Assembly (NCBI GenBank): GCA_031262845.1
Contig: JAISGZ010000193.1
Location: 1 to 8,375 of the forward strand
Reading direction: 5' to 3'
Source of the DNA: Propionibacteriaceae bacterium
Lineage (GTDB): Bacteria; Actinomycetota; Actinomycetes; Propionibacteriales; Propionibacteriaceae
Length of the DNA: 8,375 nt
Positions 1 to 7,141 of this stretch are shown here, one piece after another. Made by a program: the position numbers and the translations under genes. The notes below the pieces were generated by a model. It did no database searches, was not told the DNA's origin, and worked only from the letters and a program-made list of their open reading frames with translations. The stretch's first letter is position 1, and each line of letters opens with the position of its first letter.

Positions 1-603
1 TTCGACGACGAACAATAAGAAGGCGGCCAGGGCGATATTCCAGAGCGCCTCATAGAGGAAGGTCGGGTGAAAGGTCGCGTCGTTGTAGTAACCAGCCACC
101 CGATGGGCCGGATCGATCAGCAACCCCCACGGCAGGTCGGTCGGTCGGCCATATAGCTCTTGGTTGAAGTAATTACCGAACCGGCCAATGGCTTGGGCTA
201 ACGGCAGGGCGACCGCGAAACAGTCGGCTAGGGCCGGGAAGTTAAAGCGGTAGTGGCGGGCCATCAGGAAAGCCGCCAAACCACCGCCGACGACACCTCC
301 CCAAATCCCCAAACCACCTTGCCAAATGAAGAAAGCCTGATACCACACGCCGTCCGGGCCGAAGTAGCGCGGCCACTCAATGAGGATGTAATACAGCCGC
401 GCCCCGACGATGCCGCTGACCGCGGTCACAAGCAACAGGTTTTCCAGTTTCTCGACATTGCCGCCGAGCCGTCGCCAGCGATAACGGACGATGAACCAGG
501 CCAAGATGATGCCGGCCAAGACACACAGGGCGTAGGCCCGAATCGGCACGGGGCCGAGGTGCCAGACCGCTTGCGCTGGGCTGGGTATAAATAGTGGAAT
601 CAC
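1..603 (-). CDS. lgt: Prolipoprotein diacylglyceryl transferase, C-terminus cut by window edge
   Basis: This integral inner-membrane enzyme moves diacylglycerol from phosphatidylglycerol to the lipobox cysteine of prolipoproteins, the first step of lipoprotein maturation. Reading the minus strand from a GTG at 603-601 gives 201 codons without a stop before the window edge. The Lgt signature is clear: GRFGNYFNQELYGRPT begins at residue 140 and is followed by PWG; the Arg, Asn and Glu here are the conserved active-site region of the family. An upstream GARLYYIL stretch and a downstream HPTFLYE stretch also match Lgt, and several hydrophobic membrane segments are present (for example residues 23-40 and the Gly-rich stretch near 95-110). 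The GTG start overlaps the hisI stop as GTGA, so translation is probably coupled to hisI. The family is usually longer, so the missing part lies left of the window. Confidence 0.95.
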   Translation of the reverse strand, partial: MIPLFIPSPAQAVWHLGPVPIRAYALCVLAGIILAWFIVRYRWRRLGGNVEKLENLLLVTAVSGIVGARLYYILIEWPRYFGPDGVWYQAFFIWQGGLGIWGGVVGGGLAAFLMARHYRFNFPALADCFAVALPLAQAIGRFGNYFNQELYGRPTDLPWGLLIDPAHRVAGYYNDATFHPTFLYEALWNIALAAFLLFVVE

Positions 604-1178
604 GCGGCGGCCGTTTCCGGTGAAGCCGAGTCCGGAGCCGTCCGATTATTGTCGTCATTGTCGGCGAGACCAGCTTGATCGGCGTTGTCTGCGGGACCAA
701 CTTGATCGGCATTTTCGGCGTGATCGGGATTGTCAGCGTGATCGGCGTGACCTACGTGATCGGCGTGACCAGCGACCAGCGCACCGTCGAACTCGCCAGA
801 TTCGCCGAACCCAGCCGATTCGCCGTCAAACCCTGATGCACCGTCCAGCGGCGCATCGAGCACTCCCCGACCGTCAAAACAGGTCCCGGTCCCGGTGTGA
901 CAGGCCGGACCGGTTTGGTCGACCTTGAGCAATACTGTGTCACCGTCGCAGTCAAGTTGAACCTGGCGGACCTGTTGCCGGTGTCCCGAGGTTTCACCTT
1001 TGACCCAATATTGTTGCCGCGAGCGAGACCAGTAGGTTGCTTGCCGGGTGGCCAGCGTTCGCCGCCAGGCTTCGGCGTCCATCCAGGCCAGCATCAGGAC
1101 TCGACCGTCGGTGGCGTCTTGGACGATGACCGGCACGAGTCCGTCGGAATTGAAGCGGGGTTCCAACACGCCGGTCAT
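600..1178 (-). CDS. hisI: Phosphoribosyl-AMP cyclohydrolase with long low-complexity C-terminal tail
   Basis: This cytoplasmic enzyme opens the adenine ring of phosphoribosyl-AMP, step 3 of histidine biosynthesis. From the ATG at 1178 the protein has 192 residues. The first 103 form a complete HisI domain: DGLVPVIVQ at 12-20, WSRSR at 50-54, WVKGETSGH at 58-66, the metal-binding DCDGD at 76-80, and zinc cysteines C77, C93 (in ACHTG) and C100 (in TCF). HisI without the HisE domain normally ends near there. This one carries about 89 more residues, rich in Gly, Asp and Ala and then in Ala-Asp-His/Asn tripeptides, with no HisE resemblance. An in-frame GTG at 1280 would add 34 Arg-rich residues and has an AGAGGAGA ribosome site 10 bases upstream; I prefer 1178 because family N-termini are short, but the ATG has only a weak GTGAG site. 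Its stop overlaps the lgt start. Confidence 0.93.
   Translation of the reverse strand: MTGVLEPRFNSDGLVPVIVQDATDGRVLMLAWMDAEAWRRTLATRQATYWSRSRQQYWVKGETSGHRQQVRQVQLDCDGDTVLLKVDQTGPACHTGTGTCFDGRGVLDAPLDGASGFDGESAGFGESGEFDGALVAGHADHVGHADHADNPDHAENADQVGPADNADQAGLADNDDNNRTAPDSASPETAAA
645..770 (-). repeat. Degenerate 9-bp/18-bp tandem repeat in the hisI tail
   Basis: The minus-strand reading is a run of Ala-Asp-X tripeptides (ADH, VGH, ADH, ADN, PDH, AEN, ADQ, VGP, ADN, ADQ), about residues 137-178 of HisI. At DNA level the 16-mer CGTGATCGGCGTGACC occurs exactly twice on the plus strand, at 737-752 and 755-770, a period of 18. The array looks like slippage-expanded coding sequence. The tail has several His and many Asp residues, so metal binding is possible but not shown. 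Confidence 0.8.
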
Positions 1179-1248
1179 TGTCTCACGGCCAGACAAGGGG
1201 CGCTGGGCCACGACACGGTGTCGCCTCAGCAGCGAGCGGCTGTCAGGG

Positions 1249-1277
1249 TTGATAGCTACGGTTCGGTAGGGTAACGA
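1249..1277 (+). promoter_or_regulatory. Possible promoter of the CoA-activase gene
   Basis: TTGATA (1249-1254) lies 17 bases before TAACGA (1272-1277), a moderate sigma-70-type match. It would start RNA near 1284, at the first base of the inverted repeat in the leader. It lies inside the longer, GTG-started reading of hisI but upstream of the preferred ATG start. Low confidence because the -10 is poor. Confidence 0.3.
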
Positions 1278-1283
1278 CACTGT

Positions 1284-1304
1284 AGGAGCTCTCCTCTAGC
1301 TCCT
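1284..1304. promoter_or_regulatory. Inverted repeat in the hisI / CoA-activase divergent spacer
   Basis: AGGAGCT (1284-1290) and AGCTCCT (1298-1304) form perfect 7-bp arms around CTCCTCT. On either strand the repeat holds an AGGAG sequence, so a hairpin could hide ribosome binding sites in both directions. For the plus-strand gene a second, free site, CGGAGAA at 1310-1316, lies 8 bases before the TTG start. The repeat may be an operator or a leader hairpin. Confidence 0.5.
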
Positions 1305-1322
1305 GGAAACGGAGAATCTGCT

Positions 1323-4300
1323 TTGAAGGACGCTAGTTTGACCAGCCCACGTCTTGGACTTGATGTCGGGTCGACCACTCTGAAAGCTGTTCTCCTCGAC
1401 GGCGACACCGTGGTTTGTGAAGAGTACCGACGTCACAACGCCGATGTTCAAGCCGAATTAACCAAGCTGGTTCACGAACTAGCCAAGCAATTCCCCGGAC
1501 TGGCGGTCCAAGTTGCTATGACCGGTTCCGGTGGGCTGGGCATCGCCCGAGCTCTCGACATCGACTTCGTCCAAGAGGTCATCGCCGGCACGACGGCGGT
1601 TCAGAAGTACGCCCCAGAGGCTGATGTGGTCATCGAACTGGGTGGTGAAGACGCCAAGATCACCTATCTCAAGCCGATGCCCGAGCAACGGATGAACGGT
1701 AGCTGCGCCGGCGGCACGGGCGCTTTCATCGATCAGATGGCGACCCTGCTGCGAACCGACGCCAGCGGCCTCGACCAATTGGCCGCCAATCATCTCCATC
1801 TTTATCCGATCGCCTCCCGTTGCGGCGTCTTCGCCAAGTCGGATCTCCAACCCCTGATCAACGACGGTGCCCGCCACGAAGACCTGGCAGCCTCGATTTT
1901 CCAGGCCGTCGCCACTCAAACCATCTCCGGCTTGGCCCAAGGCCGCCCAGTCCGGGGTGAGGTCGTCTTTCTGGGTGGGCCGCTGTTCTTCTTGCCCCAA
2001 CTGCGGGCCGCCTTCGAACGCACCTTGGCCGATCAGGCAACCGGTTTCCTGTGCCCCGAACGGGCTCAGTTGTTCGTCGCCTTGGGCGCCGCCCTGTCAG
2101 CCAACGGACCGGCGGTGAGTCTGACCGAGCTAGCCGACCGGCTGCTCGAACGGCGCCATCTAGTCCCGGTCTCCAACCGCCTGGGCCGGCTTTTTCTCGA
2201 CGCCGCCGAACGGGCTGAATTCGACCAGCGGCACGGCGCCGAGATCATCCCCCGGGGTCAGTTGGAAGACGCTCGGGGAGCCTGTTTCCTCGGCCTCGAC
2301 GCCGGTTCGACCACGATCAAAGCCGTTCTCATCGACTCCGACGAGCGGATTCTCTGGAGTTGGTACGGCTCCAACGGTGGTGACCCGGTCTCGGCCGCCA
2401 TCGACATCGTGACCCAAGCCCGGCGGGCCTTGCCCGGTCCGGCCATCATCGCCCGCTCCTGTGTCACAGGCTACGGCGAGGGCCTGATCAAAGCCGCCCT
2501 CCACATCGACGAAGGCGAAGTCGAAACCATCGCCCATTTCCGGGCCGCCGACAAGATCGCCCCCGGCGTCACCTCGGTCATCGACATCGGTGGCCAGGAT
2601 ATGAAGTATCTGCGGATTCACGACTCAGTCATCGACTCGATCGCCGTCAACGAAGCCTGCTCCTCGGGCTGTGGGTCGTTCCTACAGACCTTCGCCGAAT
2701 CACTCGGCTTGACGATCGAAGAATTCACGACCGCGGCCCTCGACTCGACGGCGCCGGTCGATCTCGGTTCGCGTTGTACGGTCTTCATGAACTCGTCGGT
2801 CAAACAGGCCCAGAAAGAAGGCGCCTCGGTCGGTGACATCGCCGCCGGCTTGTCCTACGCCGTTATCCGTAACGCCCTCTACAAAGTCGTCAAGCTGCGG
2901 GACTCGGCCCAACTGGGCGACACGATCGTGGTCCAGGGCGGGACCTTCCTCAACGACGCCGTGCTCCGGGCCTTCGAGTTACTGACCGGTCGCAACGTCG
3001 TGCGGCCCGACATCGCCGGCCTCATGGGAGCTTACGGCGCGGCTCTGACCGCCAAAGCCCGCTTCATCCCCGGTCTGCCGGGCCAATTGCTGTCGATCCC
3101 GCAATTGGGACAGATCACGGTCGACACCCAGATGAGTCAGTGCCAGCTCTGCCAAAACCACTGCCAATGCACGATTTCCCAGTTCGGCAACGGCGAACGC
3201 CACGTCTCGGGCAACCGCTGCGAACGCGGAGCCGATCCGGCCAAAGAAAAATCGACCCTGCCCAATCTGTTCGACTTCACCTACAAGAGGCTGTTCCGCT
3301 ACCGCCGGCTGACCGCTAAAGAGGGCACGCGGGGCGACATCGGCCTGCCCCGGGCGCTCAATATGTACGAGAACTACCCGCTCTGGTTTACGATCCTCAG
3401 CCAGTTGAAGTTCAGGGTCGTCATCTCGCCCCGCAGTTCCCACGCTCTGTTCGAACGCGGCATGGAGTCGATCGCTTCGGAAAACGTCTGTTACCCGGCC
3501 AAACTGGTCCACGGCCACATCGAAGCCCTGCTCGATAAGGGCGTGACGACGATCTTCTATCCAGCCGTCCAGTACGAACAAGAATTGGTCGATGGAGCCG
3601 ATAAGAACTACAACTGCCCGGTCGTCGCCAGCTACCCCCAGGTGATCGAAAACAATCTCGAAAACATCCGCCGCCCCGGAGTCCGCTTCCTCAACCCGTA
3701 TCTCAACCTGGCCAATCCCACGAAGTTGGCCGAACGCCTGGCCAAGGTCTTCGCCGATTGGGGAGTCACCTTGGACGAAGCCACGGCCGCCGTCGAAGCT
3801 GGTTTCGCCGAAGACGCCCAAGCCCGGGCCGATATTCGGGCCGAGGGCGAGCGGGCCCGCCAATATTGCCTCGACCACGGTGTCCGTGGCATCGTCCTGG
3901 CTGGCCGGCCGTATCACCTCGATCCCGAGGTCCATCACGGTATCCCCGAATTGGTCAACTCGCTCGGGCTGGCGGTCTTCACCGAAGATTCCGTCATCGG
4001 CCAGTCGGTCTTGGAACGGCCGCTGCGAGTGCGTGACCAGTGGTCGTATCACACTCGGCTCTATGAGGCGGCGGCCGTCGTGACCGGCGATCCGAACTTG
4101 GAATTGGTTCAGTTGAACTCGTTTGGCTGTGGCCTGGACGCCATCACCTCGGAGCAGGTGGCGGAAATCCTCGAAGCCAAGAACCGGGTCTACACGCTGT
4201 TGAAAATCGACGAGGTGTCGTCACTGGGCGCCGCCCGGATTCGCTTGCGATCGCTGACGGCGGCGGCCGAGGAACGGGCTCAGCGGCAGCAGCTGGCGCT

Positions 4301-5657
4301 TCCGACCCAATCTCACGCCCTCGACCGAGTTGTCTTCACCGAGGAGATGCGAGATGCCGGCTACCGCATCATCGCCCCCCAGATGGCGCCGATCCAATTC
4401 AACTTGGTCGAACCGGTCTTGCGCCGTGGCGGTTACAACGTCACGGTCCTCAAACAGGCTAGTGGCGACGACGTCGAGGCCGGCCTCAGTACGGTTAACA
4501 ACGACGCCTGCTACCCCGCCATCATGGTCATCGGCCAGTTGGTCCAAGCCGTCCGCTCGGGCGCCGAGGATCCCAACCGAACGGCCGTCCTCATCACTCA
4601 GACCGGCGGTATGTGCCGAGCCACCAACTACACCGGTTTGTTACGCCGGGCACTGCGTGACGCCGGTTACGCCCAGGTTCCCGTGGTCGCGATCTCGACC
4701 TCGGGTATCGAACAAAACCCCGGTTTCTCGATCACACTGCCGATGATCCACCAGACGATGCGGGCCCTGACGGTCGGCGACTTGCTGCAAAACCTCTTGC
4801 TGCGGGTGCGGCCGTATGCCGCCGAACCGGGCAGCGCCCAGCGCTTGTACGAGAAGTGGGATGCCATCGGCCGGGAGTTCTTTGAGCAGGGCACGGCCCG
4901 TCTCGACGGTCGCAAGCTCAACTACAAACGCCTCATCAACGCCATGGTCAACGATTTCGACCGCCTGCCGCTCGACGGTTCGCCACGTCGGCCCCGTGTC
5001 GGTGTGGTCGGTGAAATCCTCGTCAAATTCCAGCCTGACGCCAATAATCACGTCATCGAGGCGATTGAGGCCGAAGGCTGCGAAGCCGCCCTGCCCGGCC
5101 TGTTCGAGTTCATGGTCACCGGGCTCTACCAAATGGAGTGGAATGTCGCCAACCTCGGCTTGAGCGACAAACGGCTGTGGGCGAAAAAGCTCTTGCGTCG
5201 TTTCACCGAGACCTACCGGGCGCCGGTCATCAAAGCGCTGCGACGAGTCAACGCCCGCCACGGTGAGCCGAAGTTCTCGATCCCCAGTGATATGGCCCAT
5301 TTGGCCGAACTGGCTCAGACGGTTACCTCGCTCGGTAATCAGGCCGGTGAGGGCTGGCTCTTGACCGGCGAAGTGATCGAGTTGCTGCACGATGGCGTGC
5401 CCAACGTCATCTGTGTCCAGCCCTTCGCCTGTCTGCCGAACCACGTCGTCGGCAAGGGTATGTTCAAAGAAATCCGGCGCCAGTACCCGACCGCTAATTT
5501 GGTCACGATCGATTACGACCCCGGTGCTTCCGAGGTCAACCAGCTCAACCGCATCAAATTGATGATTGCTACGGCCCATCTGGCCCAGCCGGCGACCGCA
5601 ATCGAACCGGACCCGACGCCGGCTTTGGCGGCGGTTGCTCCGGTGGGAGTGAGGTAA
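1323..5657 (+). CDS. Giant BcrA/BadF-type CoA-activase fused to DUF2229 / 2-hydroxyacyl-CoA dehydratase-like domains
   Basis: This 1444-residue protein belongs to the long fused family of 2-hydroxyacyl-CoA dehydratase activator (HgdC/BcrA type) plus DUF2229. Family activators are ATP-driven [4Fe-4S] electron donors; the reaction of the long fusions is not established. The first ASKHA ATPase module (about 10-270) starts with GLDVGSTTLK (12-21) and has cluster-type cysteines C128 (SCAGGTG) and C167 (RCGVF). The second (about 322-580) starts with GLDAGSTTIK, with C446 and C485 (RCTVF). A Cys-rich knuckle, CQLCQNHCQC (607-616), with C633 leads into DUF2229 from about 673 (IGLPRALNMYENYPLW; ENVCYPAK with C723). 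The C-terminal part from about 1010 has NNDACYP (C1063), GGMC (C1098) and C1364/C1370 (VQPFACLPNH). The tail is Ala/Pro-rich. The TTG start is supported by GGAG eight bases upstream and by the P-loop-like motif starting at residue 12; the next Met is residue 65. No separate dehydratase subunit adjoins it. Confidence 0.92.
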   Translation: MKDASLTSPRLGLDVGSTTLKAVLLDGDTVVCEEYRRHNADVQAELTKLVHELAKQFPGLAVQVAMTGSGGLGIARALDIDFVQEVIAGTTAVQKYAPEADVVIELGGEDAKITYLKPMPEQRMNGSCAGGTGAFIDQMATLLRTDASGLDQLAANHLHLYPIASRCGVFAKSDLQPLINDGARHEDLAASIFQAVATQTISGLAQGRPVRGEVVFLGGPLFFLPQLRAAFERTLADQATGFLCPERAQLFVALGAALSANGPAVSLTELADRLLERRHLVPVSNRLGRLFLDAAERAEFDQRHGAEIIPRGQLEDARGACFLGLDAGSTTIKAVLIDSDERILWSWYGSNGGDPVSAAIDIVTQARRALPGPAIIARSCVTGYGEGLIKAALHIDEGEVETIAHFRAADKIAPGVTSVIDIGGQDMKYLRIHDSVIDSIAVNEACSSGCGSFLQTFAESLGLTIEEFTTAALDSTAPVDLGSRCTVFMNSSVKQAQKEGASVGDIAAGLSYAVIRNALYKVVKLRDSAQLGDTIVVQGGTFLNDAVLRAFELLTGRNVVRPDIAGLMGAYGAALTAKARFIPGLPGQLLSIPQLGQITVDTQMSQCQLCQNHCQCTISQFGNGERHVSGNRCERGADPAKEKSTLPNLFDFTYKRLFRYRRLTAKEGTRGDIGLPRALNMYENYPLWFTILSQLKFRVVISPRSSHALFERGMESIASENVCYPAKLVHGHIEALLDKGVTTIFYPAVQYEQELVDGADKNYNCPVVASYPQVIENNLENIRRPGVRFLNPYLNLANPTKLAERLAKVFADWGVTLDEATAAVEAGFAEDAQARADIRAEGERARQYCLDHGVRGIVLAGRPYHLDPEVHHGIPELVNSLGLAVFTEDSVIGQSVLERPLRVRDQWSYHTRLYEAAAVVTGDPNLELVQLNSFGCGLDAITSEQVAEILEAKNRVYTLLKIDEVSSLGAARIRLRSLTAAAEERAQRQQLALPTQSHALDRVVFTEEMRDAGYRIIAPQMAPIQFNLVEPVLRRGGYNVTVLKQASGDDVEAGLSTVNNDACYPAIMVIGQLVQAVRSGAEDPNRTAVLITQTGGMCRATNYTGLLRRALRDAGYAQVPVVAISTSGIEQNPGFSITLPMIHQTMRALTVGDLLQNLLLRVRPYAAEPGSAQRLYEKWDAIGREFFEQGTARLDGRKLNYKRLINAMVNDFDRLPLDGSPRRPRVGVVGEILVKFQPDANNHVIEAIEAEGCEAALPGLFEFMVTGLYQMEWNVANLGLSDKRLWAKKLLRRFTETYRAPVIKALRRVNARHGEPKFSIPSDMAHLAELAQTVTSLGNQAGEGWLLTGEVIELLHDGVPNVICVQPFACLPNHVVGKGMFKEIRRQYPTANLVTIDYDPGASEVNQLNRIKLMIATAHLAQPATAIEPDPTPALAAVAPVGVR

Positions 5658-5664
5658 AACCACG

Positions 5665-6348
5665 ATGGCGGTTCAGTCCGCTTCCAGCCCCACGTCTGAT
5701 AACCGGGCGACCGATCGTCCGTCAGACGAGTCCGCGGTCGCTTCCAAGGCGGCCGCGACCGCACCGCCCCCGTCCGAGTCGTCAACCGCTGAATCGGAGT
5801 CGACCAACCCCGAGCCCGAGTCGTCAGCCGCTGGGTCCAAGTCAGCCAACACCGAATCCGAGCCGTCAACCGCTGACCGGTCGGCGGCCGCCCCCCGGCG
5901 TCGCTCCCCCGTACCGCCGCTGGCCATCGCCTTACTGATCGTGGTGGCCGGCGTCGCCTTCTTTTCCACCTTGTCGACTGATGTCGGGCGGGAAGGTCGG
6001 ACCTGGGTCGGCTGGCTCGATACGACCGAAGTCACCACCACCGACTACCAGCCCCTGGTCGCCCCCGACCAGGTCATCTATCCGACCGATTTCCCGACCC
6101 AGTTCCAGTTGGCCGAATTGCCGGACACGGTGACGGTCGACAAGATCGACACCTTGGCGGTTTACCGGCTCGACGGCCAAATCACGGGTTATTCCCTGGG
6201 CGGCCGGGTTGAACGCCAGGACGACACTTCCCAGGTGATGCAGGACGCCTTCTCCGATCAGGACTACGAGATGGAGTTTTGGCTCAGCGAAGACAAAGCC
6301 GATGACGGGCAATTCTGGATCAAGTGGAACCGCAAAATCGAGGACTAA
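5665..6348 (+). CDS. Single-pass membrane protein with Ser/Glu/Ala-rich repeat region, function unknown
   Basis: I do not recognise this 227-residue protein. Residues 1-77 are disordered and rich in Ser, Ala, Glu and Pro. A basic RRR (78-80) precedes one membrane segment (about 86-103, ending FFSTL). The C-terminal 120 residues look folded and soluble, with several Trp and acidic residues and no cysteine motif. RRR before the helix suggests the N-terminus inside and the C-terminal domain outside the membrane. It starts 7 bases after the activase stop; its likely ribosome site (GAGG, 5651-5654) lies within the end of that gene, so the two are probably co-transcribed. It need not share the activase's function. 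Its stop overlaps the convergent crcB stop in the bases CTAA (6345-6348). Confidence 0.82.
   Translation: MAVQSASSPTSDNRATDRPSDESAVASKAAATAPPPSESSTAESESTNPEPESSAAGSKSANTESEPSTADRSAAAPRRRSPVPPLAIALLIVVAGVAFFSTLSTDVGREGRTWVGWLDTTEVTTTDYQPLVAPDQVIYPTDFPTQFQLAELPDTVTVDKIDTLAVYRLDGQITGYSLGGRVERQDDTSQVMQDAFSDQDYEMEFWLSEDKADDGQFWIKWNRKIED
5776..5874 (+). repeat. 42-bp in-frame tandem repeat (14 residues)
   Basis: Two full units and one partial unit: 5776-5817, 5818-5859 and 5860-5874. The units encode ESSTAESESTNPEP (residues 38-51), ESSAAGSKSANTES (52-65) and the partial EPSTAD. The 42-bp period keeps the reading frame, so copy-number change would lengthen or shorten the cytoplasmic linker without breaking the gene. 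Confidence 0.8.
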
Positions 6349-6713
6349 CGCGCTAGCCACAGGCCAAAACCCGTGAAGGCTAGGGCCAGGACGACGTTGG
6401 CGCCAATGTTCAAGACGGCGGCGGCATAAGCCCCTTCTTGGAACAGGCGCCAGGTTTCGATGGAAAAAGCCGAGAAAGTCGACAGCGCTCCGAGCAAGCC
6501 GACATTGATCGCCAGAACCCATCGATCATCAAGGAAACGAGCTTGTGGGACAGCCCCCATGACCAGCCCGATACAAAACGCCGCGATGATGTTGACGATC
6601 AGCGTGCCCCAGGGGAAAACCGTTGGTCCGATGACGGTGAACAGACGCGAAACACCGTAGCGAACAGTGGCGCCCACGAAACCGCCGCAACCAACAGCCA
6701 ACAGATTCAGCAC
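6345..6713 (-). CDS. crcB: Fluoride channel CrcB/FluC
   Basis: This 122-residue, four-helix membrane protein is a Fluc channel that lets fluoride leave the cell and works as an antiparallel dimer. Family motifs are present in order: GCGGFVGATVRYGVSRL near residues 9-25, PWGTLIVN with the conserved pore Asn near 34-41, and GLLGALSTFSAFSIET with the Phe-box and the Ser/Thr residues of the central sodium site. The length is normal. The start is fixed at GTG 6713-6711, because an in-frame TAA lies only three codons upstream. No clear ribosome binding site is seen before it. Actinobacteria often have two adjacent crcB genes; only one is here, so it is either a homodimer or its partner lies elsewhere. 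Its 3' end overlaps the convergent membrane-protein gene by four bases and no terminator separates them. Confidence 0.94.
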   Translation of the reverse strand: MLNLLAVGCGGFVGATVRYGVSRLFTVIGPTVFPWGTLIVNIIAAFCIGLVMGAVPQARFLDDRWVLAINVGLLGALSTFSAFSIETWRLFQEGAYAAAVLNIGANVVLALAFTGFGLWLAR

Positions 6714-6773
6714 AGAGACATCTTAAAAGGGGCCCCTGATCGGGCCGTCGGGTGACCCTCAACCGTGTCCAAA

Positions 6774-6802
6774 GCGTTATCAATCGGTTGTCATCGCATC
6801 AA
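6774..6802 (-). promoter_or_regulatory. Possible crcB promoter
   Basis: On the minus strand TTGATG (6802-6797) is followed after 17 bases by TAACGC (6779-6774). RNA would begin near 6767, leaving a leader of about 55 bases. The pair resembles the TTGATA-17-TAACGA candidate before the activase gene. I see no fluoride riboswitch fold in the leader. Confidence 0.3.
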
Positions 6803-6916
6803 GATTTGATTGATCTTCCTTCAAACCGGCCATCGTCGAGGGGTCAGAAGCTATGCTGTGCTCGGCCCGAAGAAAATTTGTCAATCGGCAAGGCTTGTGT
6901 TGTTTCTGAACGCGGA

Positions 6917-6935
6917 CTAAGCTACCTCTTAGGTA
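6917..6935. promoter_or_regulatory. Nested inverted repeats upstream of peptide gene 1
   Basis: TACCT (6923-6927) and AGGTA (6931-6935) form perfect arms around CTT; CTAAG (6917-6921) and CTTAG (6928-6932) form a second, overlapping pair. AGGTAACCT (6931-6939) is also an odd palindrome. The cluster lies 60-80 bases before the start of the first small peptide gene and looks like an operator region. A weak promoter, TTGTGT (6895-6900) and TAAGCT (6918-6923) with a 17-base spacer, overlaps it. Confidence 0.4.
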
Positions 6936-6937
6936 AC

Positions 6938-6957
6938 CTCCAGTACACTCCAGTACA
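6938..6957 (+). repeat. Perfect 10-bp tandem direct repeat upstream of peptide gene 1
   Basis: CTCCAGTACA occurs twice back to back (6938-6947 and 6948-6957). The 10-base period is about one helical turn, as expected for two protein subunits binding the same DNA face. It lies 38 bases before the GTG start of peptide 1, next to the inverted repeats. Confidence 0.6.
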
Positions 6958-6994
6958 ACTTAGAACACTGCTTTCAGGAAGCGAGATAAGCGCC

Positions 6995-7135
6995 GTGTTT
7001 GGCATTTTCAATAGCATCACCGCCGTAATCCTCAGCCTTGCCCGGAGTTTGAATGACATGATCCTGTGGCCAGGCAACCAGCTTTCGGGCTTGCTCAACG
7101 ATTGGATCTCCAGCTGGTTCACCTGGTTCAGCTGA
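6995..7135 (+). CDS. Leaderless Trp-rich small peptide 1 (46 aa)
   Basis: I do not recognise a named gene. The 46-residue product has no signal peptide or double-Gly leader. A hydrophobic N-terminal half (IFNSITAVILSLARSL, residues 4-19) is followed by a WPGN hinge (25-28) and an amphipathic second helix with DWISSW at 36-41. Trp occurs at 25, 37, 41 and 44. Net charge is about -1. Residues 23-42 align without gaps to peptides 2 and 4: L24, P26, G27, G32, D36, I38 and W41. The GTG start at 6995 is chosen because it gives a length like the other three; the frame stays open upstream to 6752, but that stretch is unlike anything coding. Only a weak GAGAT ribosome site precedes it. Membrane-active peptide is an inference. 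Confidence 0.7.
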   Translation: MFGIFNSITAVILSLARSLNDMILWPGNQLSGLLNDWISSWFTWFS

Positions 7136-7141
7136 GCTGAC

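Noticed and set aside
2979..4052. Long minus-strand ORF of 357 codons inside the activase gene
   Set aside because: It is antisense to a protein with continuous family motifs; the open frame follows from GC-rich codon bias, and its product has no recognisable domain.
4641..5663. Minus-strand ORF of 340 codons over the activase 3' end
   Set aside because: Same reason: shadow of the strongly supported plus-strand gene.
6796..6817. Inverted repeats AAGAT/ATCTT and ATCAA/TTGAT in the crcB upstream region
   Set aside because: Short 5-bp arms in AT-rich sequence, easily expected by chance; not annotated as a site.
6714..6900. Fluoride riboswitch before crcB
   Set aside because: On the minus strand I could not find the conserved GATG...CCGCC...TGATG-type pseudoknot core; a covariance-model search would decide.
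6752..7135. 127-codon reading that would extend peptide 1 upstream
   Set aside because: The added 81 residues look random, cross the repeat cluster, and would make peptide 1 unlike its three paralogues; the GTG at 6995 fits better.
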